Source: Dasyornis broadbenti (Eukaryota; Chordata; Aves; Passeriformes; Dasyornithidae). Taken from it: a DNA stretch of 64,000 nt. The translations under genes and the position numbers were made by a program. The notes below the pieces were generated by a model that ran no database searches, was not told where the DNA came from, and saw only the letters and a list, made by a program, of their open reading frames with translations. Where the stretch lies: contig VZRN01006399.1 in NCBI GenBank assembly GCA_013397935.1, positions 790,315-854,314 of the forward strand, written 5' to 3'. Shown one piece after another: positions 32,736 to 45,400 of the stretch; position 1 is the first letter of the stretch, and every line of letters starts with the position of its first letter.

Positions 32736-35700
32736 TAGAAAAACACTTGACATGGCATATTTAATGGAGGAATTACAGAAGATGTGCTTTGCTTCCATTA
32801 AAAGCTCTGATTCACACAAAAGGACAGAGTAACTGCACTTGAAAGAGATTGGAAATAAAACACAGGATGTAAAAGTGTTACCATGATGAACTGCCTTAGA
32901 CTAAGCAGAAAATACTATGAAAAGAGAATGATCATTAACTTATAAAGTATTACGCTCCTTGTAAGAGCTCTTTTGGAGCCAGGCAAGTCATACTGCTACC
33001 TTAGTGTTACCCTACAGACATTGATTCACACGGTCAGTGGACTGTTTCCTCTCAGACTTTTTTGCAGCATCTTAGATAAGTTATGGCCAATAGCAAAGGT
33101 ATTGGTCTGGAAATGGTCTCTGGGATTATTCACTTTTCTGAGGTCTCTTCTTCCCTCTGCCTCTACCTCCCACACTTTCTCTCACCTTCATATTGTATCA
33201 CGATTTCCACTTTCATTATCTTTTGTTTAGACAACCTTGTACTCAGCTGCTACATGTCAAAGAACTCAAGTCCAAATATTTCAGCACACTTAAGAAAATA
33301 ACCGTGGGAATTTTTATTTTATTTTCAAAGTATACATTATCTTCTTTCCACTTCTGTAAATGGGTGAGCCCTGGGGCTATCGAGAAATCTTTTGGGACTG
33401 ATCCAAACCATATGAGAAATGAGATGCCAGCAAATTCATCAGTTACTGCCCTTTCTCTTTCAGCTTGCAAGTAACAACAAATTCTGGTACCAAAAATTTT
33501 ATATCTGTGCTATTTAAAAGTTGTGTTTTGTTTTTCACTTCCCAAGATGGACACTTACATAAACTGCTTAGGGGAAAAAAATATTGTGATTGTATTGCAG
33601 GGTTCCAACAGCAGACAAGAATTCAAGACAGGATTTATCTTTTGGTTAAGGACTAATGAAAAAGACAACAGGCAGGAATTTCACTCTCTCACACCTTCTC
33701 AGGAAGACTTCGTAAAAAAATAAGAAGCCAGATTTTGGCCACCAAAAACCAGCGTTTTCCCCAGAATGCTCATCAAACACCAAGTATCAAGGACAAACTG
33801 AAGAATTACTCATGGGAACTTCATATCTATCCTTTGGAAAACAAGCATTTTGCTGAAAGCTGCAATTCAGTCTAAACTGAATCAGATTTTTTTCCCTACA
33901 AAAGCAACTACATTCAGCGATTGTTAATAGTATAATTTACTGGTTAAATAGTGTAATATTACAAGATAATTAAATCCTTGCCAGATTGGCTGAGAATTTC
34001 AGCTCAGAAAGAGGTGCTGCACTCCCCTTATATATGTATCTATGGCGCTAGACTATGATCTGTTTACCATCAATGCTGAATTTTGAACGCAAGAATAAGA
34101 GTGTCTAAATTAGTGTTGTGCAACACAGAGAAAGGTAACCAAAGGAGCATGAAAGAAAAGCAACCAACAAGATAGTTGAGAAACAGGAAGCTGAAAGCAG
34201 ACCATCTTCTTCAGCTGCTATTTACCCTTTTTTAAATCTTTGTGCAAAGGATATGAATTTGGATCCTAGGACTAAAAAACAAGTACAGTATGGTAAAAGA
34301 TAAAACAAAAAAATTCTCAGTGATAAGGCCCCAAGTCTCTCATCATTGAAGCCTCTAATTCCTGTCTCAAAGAACAAAACAGTCATAAACTACTGTATTG
34401 GCTTAGAGTTATAGAATAGATTTCCATCCTACTGAAAATAAGAATTTCTGCTCTGCTCAGGAGAAAGTTTACGTGCTGCTGACCTCCACTTCTTGCACTA
34501 ACCCTCTTAAGAAGATGTGCACTAATCCTCTTAAAATACTTCTGATATGAAAAGCTTTTGCTTAGATGCCCATGTATGCTGAAGGAAAAAAGAGAAAATA
34601 AGACATTATTAGCTGCACAATTGTAAGACCAGAAAAAACCAAAAGCAATAGAAAAGAACACAGGAAAATTTAAGAGAGTACAGCTATAATTACATTTATT
34701 AAAATACATGCTAAACAACTAGAGTTAGGAAAAGAGTAAGGTATAGAGATCAAGTAATCAGAAAACACACTAACTTATAAAACCAGAATGTATTACAGCA
34801 TAAACAAAATCAAATTCATCATGCACTACACAGTCACAAAATAGGTTTCTTTAATACATCTTACATCTTCTTTCAGTTTTAAGTAATCTCAACAGACATG
34901 GAATATTTTTCATGCAATGCCACAAAATGCTTTACAAATGAATGCTGTTGCTTATTAAAATATACAGACAATCTTTTTATATAAAAACATTTTACATTTC
35001 CATTTGTTTCCCCAAACACTCTTTTGCCAGATTTAAAAAACACAAAACCAAAAACCAAATAAAACATGATGTTACAAATATCTACAGTATTTTCTTGTGT
35101 TAGATGAACATTTTTATAAACTGACAGAGAACTTTTATGAAGATATCATGTAAAATGAAGGAATGACAGCAATTCTTAGAGATGTCTTCTGTCTTGAGTC
35201 CAGTACTAAAAAGAATATAAGTAAAGCAATGTACTACAAGCCTTCTCTCACACCATTTGGTTCACATTACAATCTCATTTTCCACTGTTTCTACCATCAG
35301 TAACAGTCTCAAACAGAGGCCACCTTACACTGGGTCTTCCCATAAGAAAGAAGTGTGAGAGAAAACAGATCTTCATGTATTTCAATAAAACAAGAACAGT
35401 CTTTGGTCAGACAGTGAAGTGACATTCTGATGAAAGAATCTGCTTGGTTAGCAACTTCTGGCTTGTGCTGCTACAGTTCTATGGTGAACTTCTGCAGAAA
35501 GTGGGTAGCATATTCAAAAAAAAATTGGAAAGTGCTTAAAATGAAGTTTATGTGTGGTAGCTTCCCACTCATAAATATTGCAGAGTTTCCAAGAACTGAA
35601 AAACTGCTTACAGTGATGGCATTAACTTGCTAATGTAAAAGCTTTCTTCATTTATCAAGGAACTTCAATTATGTAAGCATATAATTTCTTTGGGAGTGCT

Positions 35701-36841
35701 CCAAGCACAACGTCATTACTATCTGAAGTTGGAAATACATGGGTTCTGCTTGGATTCCTATATGTTGCAGTCCAAAAGAAAAAACTGCCATGTGAAAGGC
35801 AGTAGAATAATTAAATCTGTATTGAAACAGTTGTAGTTCACTTCTTGTATAGTCAGTAGACAATATTAATTTTTCACAATATAAATACACATCTTCCAGA
35901 GGGGAAATTGTATTTATTATACTTAAGACACCTACAGATATGAAAACACCTACATATAAAACTACGAAGGCACAAAAGCTTTGGTCCAATTTTGTTCCTA
36001 TATCACATCCCCATCAGTTAAATACTGAAGTTAAATACTTCAAAAATTTTCTATTCTGTTAGGATTTGCTTTAAAAAGAGCAAGCAAACAATCTTGTATA
36101 TTGCAAACAAAACCTCAGAAGACAGAAGATAAAGTTAATTTAAAGAAAAAATTCTGTGCAATCTGACTAGTGTCCTTTCAGCACAACAGCATCAACTAAA
36201 TCTGGTAGTTGTGCTCTAGGTAATAACTCAGGGCCAAAGGTTAAGGCAAAACCAATGCTTTTTGGAGGCAGCTGACCTCTCATTTGAAAAACAGAAGTAT
36301 AAGCTAACAGCATAAAAAGACAAGTAGTAGGTCTACATCTCTTTTACAACTTTCCTACTGACATGAATCAGAGAAGGGCAAGATAATTAATCACACAGAC
36401 CTTGCTGGCACTGCTATCTACAAACACTAACAGTTTTCTTCCCATACAAAACAGGTTTGCTGTCTGTAATCAGAAAATGTCGCATATAGGCAAGTCTCCA
36501 CAGATGTGGAATATCTTCCACATAAAAAGGACCTCAATTTGGTACACAAAACCAGTGCAACTTACAGAACCAGCAGGCAAGGCAACTGAGTCAAATTAGT
36601 CAAAGTTTCAGAAATTGGTTCTGATGTTTTAAGAGTTATGAAGAAATTGAAAGAAGCACAAGTTTTACCATTATATAACAAATCAATGATGATCTCAAAA
36701 GGCACTTAGCTGCTCCTGGGTTGTTAAAAAGGCCTTATTACACTTTGAACCAAGTGTGCATCCATCAAAAAAAATGGACTAGGAGGTAACTCAGAGTTAA
36801 TTCAAGGATACGACATATACAAAGACATAATCATACAGACA
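32736..36841. other. Region between genes, no feature seen
   Basis: AT-rich. Short open frames only (for example 34383-34718 minus, 35669-35989 minus), none with recognisable domains. Part could belong to a long PTBP3 3' UTR. Confidence 0.5.
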
Positions 36842-36942
36842 GAGAATCATAAAATATGCAGAAGTGGAAGGGACCCACAAGGATCATCGAGTCCAACTCC
36901 CTGCCCTGCACAGGACAGCCCCAAATAATCACACCATGTGCC
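36842..36942 (-). mobile_element. Short CR1 3'-end remnant, minus strand
   Basis: It contains AATCATAAAATATGCAGAAG, then GGGACCCACAAGGATCATCG and AGTCCAACTCCCTGCCCTGC, the reverse complement of a CR1 3' end. Confidence 0.75.
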
Positions 36943-37962
36943 CAAATTCCAGCTTACACTGTGCACATTACCAGATACTTCACAAATGATTTAAACAGAA
37001 ATTAATAACATATGTTAAAGAAATTATAAATCTATCTTTAACAACTTAAGGCCACAGTACAGAGAAGACTAAGCCAAAATCATCTTCAGAGTTACACAGT
37101 TAACAGGGAAAAAAAGCAACAGACATAAGATGCAGTATGTTTAAAATCTAGTTACATATTAAGGAAGCAAATTCACAGTGAGGACTGCCAAACAGAACAG
37201 TGAAGAACAGAAGATTTGTTCCATTTGATTTTTTAAAATTTACATGGACAATTCTTTGAGTGACTACTTAAAGTTGTCTATAATCTGACTGTGAGGTAGG
37301 ACTAAGGCCTTTGGAAGTTCCTTTCCGTACACATCACCATAGGAATCTGTAGAATACTACCATTCTTTCCCAAATCTTGTCCTTTTCACAGATATCAAGG
37401 GATCTGCTAATATACACTTCAGAGAATCTAGAACTGAGATGCAACTGTGCTTTTGTAGCCAGGCACTAATGAGTCAAGCACAAAGTATAAGAAACATTAC
37501 TTTTGCCATGATCTTTCACTAACAATGCATTGTGATAACTAAGGGGTTATGTTTGTGCTTTTAATTATTCAAAGCAGAATAATAAAAGAGAAAAACTAGC
37601 CTTAACTAGTGCCTTCATGCTACTAAGCAAATGTTAAGAGGTACTGTCAAGTTTTAAAGCTTGTCTGTGTATCTTGTAAAAACAGATCTCCCTAGGAGGC
37701 AGCATCTTTCAGATACACATAGATCTAAAAGTCTGTCAGCAAGAATAATTTGGTTGCAGTAACAGAACAATAACAGTGATTCAAAAAAGATACGCAATAC
37801 TTGTATCACAAAACTGAAAAGCAAACATAATAAATACCCACATTCAGATCTTTCTTAAAATTAAAAAAATGTAAGTCTCTACAGGAGTCTTTTCATCAAT
37901 ACTCACAGTCAAAGGGAAGGTGTTCAAAAGAGCTAGTCAAATACAGTGAATCAACAAATGCT

Positions 37963-39881
37963 TCTGGGACTGTGTGCCAGAGCCAGGGGTGTCGCTGCTT
38001 TGACCATGGGACTTGCTTTCAGAAACTGGGTCTACTGAGGGCTGATGGGGCCCATCTGTCAGAAGAGGGGAAAAGCATCTTCTGCCATAGGCTTGCCAAG
38101 CTGGTGAGGAGGGCTTTAACCTAAAGGTGCCAGCAGGAAGGGAACCTCAGTCCATCCCACTCCTACCACTTTGGTGCCAGTGCCAGCAACAGATGCCTAG
38201 AGCCTGAAGAGGGATCACAGGTCAGCAGAAAAGCACCTGAAGAACAGCACAAAGGAATTTCAGCCACTCCAGCCAGTAAGTCAGTTTCACTGGGGTCTCA
38301 ACTCCAAAGCAACCATGAAGGGGAAGCACATAAGAAGGGGAATAAACAAGGGGAGCTAGAGATGTGGGCATGCCTGTAGGCTATGATCTCATTGGCATGT
38401 CATGGACACACAGTAGGATGGCTCCAAAGAGTGTGCTGGAACGGAAGGATACAGGCTCTTCAAGAAGGACAGGAAGGGTAGACAATGAGGTGGTGTTGTC
38501 CTCTGTGTCAATGACCAGCTGGAGTTCAAGGAGCTTTACCTGCAGATGAATGAGGAGCTGACTGGGAGTTAATGGATCAGGATTAAAGGCAGTCAAGGAA
38601 CGGGTGACTGTGTAGTAGGGGTCTGCTACAGTCTGTCTGACCAGGAAGACAGAGAAGATGAGGTCCTTTACACACAGAGGGGAACAGTCTCATGTATACA
38701 AACCTTGTTCCTCATGGGGAACTTCAATATCTGTCAACACAGCAGCACATAAACAATCCAGGAGATTCCTGGAATGCATTGATGATAACTTCCTTCACCA
38801 AGTAAGAGAGAAGCCAAAGACAGGAGGTCCTATAGTGGACCTTGTACTCCCAGATAGGAGGGGTGGGTGGGAATGTGAAGTTCAAGGGCAGCCTCAACTG
38901 AAAGGACCACAAAATGGAGTTTGAGATCCTCACAGCAGCAAGGGAGGTGCACAGAAAGCTCACTACCCTGGAATTCAGGAGAGCAGACTTTGTCCTCCTC
39001 AGGAATCTGCTCCATAGAGTATCATGGGATAAAGCCCTGGAAGGAAGAGGAGCCCAAGAAAGCTGGTTGGTATTCAAGAATCACCTCCTCCAAGCTCAGG
39101 AGTGATTTTCCCAACGAAGAGGAAGTCAGGCAAATATGTCATGATGGCATTAGATAAACAAAGAGCTCCTGGATGAACTCAAACACAAAAAGAAAGGCTA
39201 CAGAGGGTAAAAGTAACAACATATAGCCTAGGAAGAACAGATTTTCTGAGCAGCCCAAGTGTATGAAACTGTGAAAGCTAAAGCTTCCCTTGAAAAGGGG
39301 CAATACAGCCTGTATTTGTAAAAAGAGAAATAAGGAGGAACCAGGGAACTATAAGTCTGTCAGTCCCACCTTGGTTCCCAGTCAGAAGTAGATGGTTTGA
39401 CAAAAGGTGAATCATGCCTGACAGATTTAGTGGCCTTCTACAACAGAGTTAAAGCAACGGTGGATAAGAGCAACTGATGTCATCTACAAGGAATCATGCA
39501 AAGCATGGCACTGGCCCACAAAACATCCTTGTCTCTAAACTGGAGACATGGATTTGATGGGTGGACCTCTAGCTGGAAAAGGAATTGGCCGGATGATCAC
39601 ACTCAAAGAGTTGTGGTCAACAGCTTGATGTCCAAGTGAAGACCAATGATAAGCAGTGTCCCAAAAGGATAAGTAGTGGTACCAGAGCTGGTACACCCTT
39701 GTTGGCAACATGGACAGTGGATTGAGGACACCCTCAGCGAGTTTGCTGACAACACCAAAGCTATGTGGTGCTGTCAGCATACTGTAGGTAGGGGATGCCA
39801 TCCAGAAGGACCAGGTCAGACTGAGAGGTGGGTATGTGAGAACCTCATGAAGATCAACACATACTGTTCTATGATTCTGTG
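37963..39881 (+). mobile_element. Internally deleted CR1 LINE retaining 5' region
   Basis: Unlike the other copies, this 1.9-kb element begins in the CR1 5' region (GGCTTGCCAAGCTGGTGAGG near 38091) and runs through the endonuclease part of ORF2, with translated echoes such as GYDLIG and EGYRL-like blocks. It then jumps near 39300 to reverse-transcriptase sequence (GATTTGATGGGTGGACC, GGATTGAGGACACCCTCAGC) and near 39870 to the terminal TTCTATGATTCTGTG. Frameshifts and stops make it inactive. Confidence 0.8.
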
Positions 39882-40019
39882 AACTCCAAAAGATAACATT
39901 CCTAAATGGAATATTATTTCCAAGCCAGTTGAACTTCCCAGTACATAGCACATCCTGTATATTTATATAATTGTGTTGTACAGCACTTGTTATAGCTACT
40001 TCTGTATGGTCAGATTGGC

Positions 40020-40524
40020 TGTTACTGCAGAGGAACACGTTCACTGAGGTAGCTCAGAGTGCAGTCGCAGTGGGAGCTGCAGGTTGAGCTCTGGCTGGTG
40101 GAGCCCAGGCAAAGAGGCTGTGATGAGCCAGCCCTCGGCACAACAAGGGCCTGGGACCTGTGACGCAGCCAGGGGACCGGGCACTGAGACAGGGCAGGAG
40201 CCGATGATCCCAGACCTCCCCACACTTAGCCTGTGAGGAGATAAAAGCCCAGGAGTTCCTTTGTTCCAGGTGCCTCCTTGGAGGCACCAGCTCGAACTGC
40301 TGATGTATTATTTAGTTATTGCACCAAGAGGATCTGGACATCAGAGACTCTGCTGTGGGAAATCTGGGGTCAACCCAATAAGGAAACCTGGTGTGACTGC
40401 GTGAGCATGGGGGAATGCAGCTGGGAAAGGGCCTCGGTCCTAGCTCAGGCAGTGCAAGAGTGACTGCCAGAGTGGCTCCTCATGGTTGGGCATCAGGAAG
40501 GGAATAAGGGAAGTTTCCTTAACA
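40020..40524 (+). mobile_element. Probable LTR (unclassified)
   Basis: It is a GC-rich island in AT-rich sequence, with a TATA-like GATAAAAGCCC near 40240, a short stem GTGCCTCC-TT-GGAGGCAC (40270-40287) and a possible ...TTAACA end. No coding capacity and no clear target-site duplication were seen. It could instead be another class of repeat. Confidence 0.45.
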
Positions 40525-40530
40525 CTACAT

Positions 40531-42358
40531 CTGTAATCAATTTACATACATTAAGCTAGTATCTGGCAAGTTAGTATTACGGTGATTTTGCAAAAACAAT
40601 TCAGAGGGAAAATTTGAAAAAGCTCACTACAGAATATTCAGAACATGACAGAAACACACTTTCTTCTAGAAAGATAAAATCATACACTTCAGATGAATGA
40701 AAGCAATTACGAGTGGCAAAATGTTACAGCAGAAACAAATTCTGCAACAGTTAGAAGTAAATAAATGCCATGTTTGAAAGAAATAGGTCTTTAAAATGTG
40801 GTAAAGTAAAAAAAATTAATTTTCAATTAATTTATGTAAAAAATGCTAGAAAGGAAAAGCTCCTAAAATGAAATATAGTTTTTTAAAATATGATCAGAAG
40901 TAATTAGTATTAGAAGTAACAGCACCTCAGCTCATTCTCCAAAGAGAAATCGAGATTTAGTATCCAACATTTTTTCATATTTACAAAGGAAAGAATGATA
41001 GCATTCTATTACTTTAATACTGATAAAGATATGCACAAAGCCAAAACAGAATATTCTTCTGCCAGTGTCTCTCAAAAAGTTAGATGAAGTCCAGAAATTG
41101 AACTGGATTTGCTGTTTGGCCTTTCTAGACAGGTTTGAGTTTTTTAGTGTATTTGTTTTGGGTGTGAATTTTTTATCAGTGAAGTACTGCCATCAGAGAA
41201 GTACAACTAGGTAAAGAATCTCAGTGTGATTACACAAAGAATGAAACCTCATTCCCACCTATATCCAATCTCCATGAGAAAGTACAAGAAACTAGAATTC
41301 AAAGTATTATTTAATGGAAAAATATGTCTTGAAGTATCATGGAAAACATTTTCAGAAAGACCAAGTGGAGAATTTTCACAAAGCCCACAATATTTTTGCA
41401 AGATACTTCAGATAACACTCTGATCTATTGTATCATACACATATAGTAAGGCACATAATAAGAAATCAGGTAAATAAACAGTAATTGAAGTATTAGACTT
41501 TAGAGTGGTATAAAACCTCAAGGTTTAAGTTTTCTGCCCTGAAAGATGACCTTAACAAAAATAACTTCTTAAAAACTTGAGAAAACATCACAGACCTGAA
41601 TATTTTCCATAAGATTGCAAACATTATTTAGAGAAATGTAAAAAATTACTTTAAATCAGGACCATTTTCTTGCCTTATTTTCTCCAAGATAGTGCTATAC
41701 ATCACTTCATAGTAGAAACAGGACATCAAACTTCCAACCCATGGTCAAAGTAACCTAATTCTTCAACACCACATCTGAAGAAATTTGTCAAATACCTTTT
41801 ACTCCCCAGAGAGAAGGCACTGCCTTTTCTCTAATAATTTAATCTATAAGAACAGCACTGACTTTTTATTTTTATAAACAAGTTATTTGTAAAGATTTGC
41901 CAAAGCATGAACACACACCCTGGTAACATAAATACTACTTAGAGGATACTCACAGTTACTGTTTGCTTTTCTCCAAGAAACCCGAACACGATTTCACATT
42001 CAAATTAGTGTTTAATCTGCACATTGTGTAATCACAATTTTATTAAACATACTCTTTGTTTGGTATATTGTAAAAGCACTCTAAATCGTTTTGTAAGGCT
42101 GATTGCAAATAAAGGCTGAAAGGATGTTCTCAAAATATAATTTTCAGTAGGAAATTTGATGATAAATATTGTTGCTAAAGCTATTTCACAGAATATGGAT
42201 GACATACTTGCAGCTAGAATCCAAAAAAATCATCACATAATTCTTTGTGTATGACTGAGGTTTTTCTTTTAAGAGACAGAGTTGGTCACAGCTGTCTCAG
42301 TCTCTGAAGATTTTACTAAAACCATTATGCAGGCTTAAAGAGAAAGTTCACAGAAAAT
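40531..42358 (-). other. PTBP3: Probable PTBP3 3' UTR (end not defined)
   Basis: This AT-rich sequence follows the PTBP3 stop in the direction of transcription and holds no recognisable exon. Candidate poly(A) hexamers AATAAA on the minus strand are at 42039-42044 and 41865-41870. Mammalian PTBP3 has a long 3' UTR, so the true end may be further left. RNA-seq would decide. Confidence 0.45.
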
Positions 42359-42491
42359 TCAGATTGTAGATTTTGAGAAGGAAACTCGGAGATGTTGGTT
42401 TTCTCCAAAGTCATGATTGTGAAGCTCAATGAGAGCGTGAACTGCTTCTTCCACCGAACCCAGCTGGATAAGAGCCATTTTGCAATCTTTC
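42359..42491 (-). CDS. PTBP3: PTBP3 last coding exon: end of RRM4 and stop
   Basis: This segment encodes QKDCKMALIQLGSVEEAVHA then ELHNHDFGENQHLRVSFSKS, TI and a TGA stop at 42359-42361. It ends exactly as PTB family proteins do. The acceptor is GTACTTCAG. Confidence 0.96.
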
Positions 42492-45400
42492 CTGAAGTAC
42501 AATAAAAATCATTATTAATCTTAACCAAATTTTCACTAGCCAACACAGAAAAGTGACATAAGTGGTTTTTTTCAGCCGTATCACACACACTGGAAACTTG
42601 TGCAGCAAAAGAATCAGAACTATTTATGTACCTGCTAAAATGTAAAGATAACAAAACTACATCTATTTTGCAAATCTATAGCTTAAAGCGATGTCATTCT
42701 TTCATTACACTGGACTTCAAAGAGCCAGGTTAAAATAAGGTTTGAAGACCTCTAAGAAATACTCGTATTGTCCATATAGATGGGATTATTCCAGCAAGTA
42801 TGATCATACTAAAATAATGCTGTCAAATAAGCTTAATCAATGTAGATACGTTGTCATTACTGTCATTTTTATATGGCATTTTACATACACACAGCTTGTG
42901 TTTTTTCAAGAAGCAAGTATTTACTTCCTGTAAATTTACTTTACTTTGAACACATGGAATTTGTCAAAAGGCTGCATATTTTCAGTTTAGTTATGCTAAC
43001 AGAGTATTCCATTTAAAATTTTAAGATTAAAGGTATCATAAAAATCATGATAGGGGTACTGCTTTTGCCTATAGCTATATGTACATCGATTTGTGCCTGT
43101 AGTTATATATACACATAGAAAGTCACAAAAAAAGCAATTAGCTCTCTTCCAGCATGAAAGTTTGCTTAGCAATTTTACAAGAGAACTTACTGGAAAAATT
43201 TGAAGCCTTTCACAGTTGAGCCTTTACTTGTAAAAAGGTTCTTCAAATCATCAACAGTAACAGAAGACCTAATTGAAAAAAAAAACCAGAAAACAAACAA
43301 ACGAACCAAAACCAAACCCCCTCAACTTGTAGAAGAGCACAGGGTTCTGTAATATCAAGATCTCAATTTTGGCTTCTAAATTAGTTTTTGCTGTTCAAAT
43401 TTATCTCCAACTCAAACCATGTCAACAATTCAGCCCAAAACACTTGCCTTTTACTCTATATTTTAGTACCACATTGTACTACAAAAATATTTTAGACTCT
43501 ATTCTTTTTCATCCAACACTGTTTCTTCCTCAGTTAAATTCAGATTGAAGAAAAATCTCTTAAAATCTTAAGGAATACATTTCATCTTGCAATTTGATAC
43601 TGATAAATACACATTAATACACATGTGAAGTGTGCTTCACATATTTTCAGTTTTGAAAGGTTTTCATTTTACTCAAAAAGTCATTTTCAAAGTGTCTTAT
43701 AATTTCTTACTTTGACAAAATTCCATAGTTTCCTTTCTTCCCCTCCCTGCACAGCTGCCAAACAAGAAAAGCCTGTAAAAACTTATGTTTACCTGTTACT
43801 CCACATACTGTTGACAATATTCTAGACATAAAAAAGATCATTTCTGTCTTAAAGAACACACTTAATACTTTTTTCTTTTCCTTACAACTTCCCCTTTACA
43901 TAAGGTGTCTGAATTCTGTAGAAACTATTCTTGTAAAAGTGTTAAAATTATTAAAAGCTGTATCTATACTAAATAACAATGTCAATGAATAATTTGTTGT
44001 CATGTACATTATCTCAAAAAACATTTAACCTTTGCGAAAATTTGTGACAGAATATTTAATATGCAAAAAACCATAAGCATACTTTCATGAAAAAGTAAAC
44101 TAATCAAAACCTCAAAGATCATTCAGTTATCCTCTTTGCTGATGAGGATAAAAAAGAGACATTTAAAGGATTCAGTAACTACACACCAGAACGACACACA
44201 GCACAATGAATTGTAAAAGGCCAAGGAAAGAAAATGAAAGCTTATGTCAGACTTTGTAACTTGACACCATAACCTAAAAAACACCTAAGAAGACCACATA
44301 TGTTGATACTCACGGGATGTTGGAGAGATGCAGGGTTGCAGATGGAGGAAAGATATTTTGGAAGTTCTTAGAGCAAGGATTCTTAAAGCGATGTAAAGGA
44401 CTATTGCTGTAGTCCTTTGTCAGACCTTTGTCCTCTTGTCCCTCACGAGGAAGTTGAATTGTCTGATATTTTGAAAGAGTAGCATGCATGACCCTTCCAT
44501 AAAGCCTCTGTCCATTCAAGTAGTTGATAGCTAACCAGTGGAAATGTAATTTAAACAGGAATTAATGGAGGGGAAGAAAAGATGATTCTTTGAATACTTA
44601 TACTGTTTATTATGTCACAACATTACATTTAAAATAAGTGTAAGGATGTAATATAATCTCCAGTTCAAATGCCAAAAAAATGCAAAACAACATTTCAATG
44701 AAGAACAGTTGATTATTCTTAAATAGCTAAATATAAGATAAATTATAGGAAAATAATTTAATGTATTATTAAAATAAATGACAGAAAAACTGGATGTTTT
44801 AATTCTAACATTTAGTAGACTGAGATTCACAGGACTTTTTTTTAAAAACCACTAAGAGTATTATCAAAGTTTGTATGTAGTAATGCAGCACAATGATTAA
44901 TTTAGTTTGTTTATGCTTGTCACTGACAGATGGCAAATTCCTTCTTTATTTTAAATATATGCTAGCTTGAAGCATAACTGTGCCTTAAAAATCAATACCT
45001 AATTGAGCCTGAGTTGCATCTGCCATCTGAACCAAAGCAATTCCTCTTTTCTTAAACATGATCTTCACACGATGCACATCACCATACACACCTGTGGAAA
45101 TCCAGAAAGGAAATTTTTTCAGAGCACTACCAAGAAAATCACAAGGCCAAGTCTGTTCCTTTTGACTAACATTAGTGTTACAAAGAATAATCACCTCATT
45201 AAACAGGTTGGTTGAAATATTAGTATAAGGAGAGTTTTAAAGTTTGTGTATTATTTTCTGAGGCTCAAAACTGGAGGAAAATCCCCAGGATCCTAGTCAT
45301 ACAACTGCATGTTTATCTTCAGTTTTAAAATAGTGCAATATTTGTCAAAATCCTCTTAAAAGAGTCCTGTTAAAATACTACTATGCCAAACATTGTCCTC

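Noticed and set aside
35669..35989. 106-codon minus frame with a hydrophobic start
   Set aside because: No family recognised, and base composition is as in the surroundings.
38364..39157. Plus-strand open frames at 38.4-39.2 kb as a gene
   Set aside because: They are pieces of broken CR1 ORF2.
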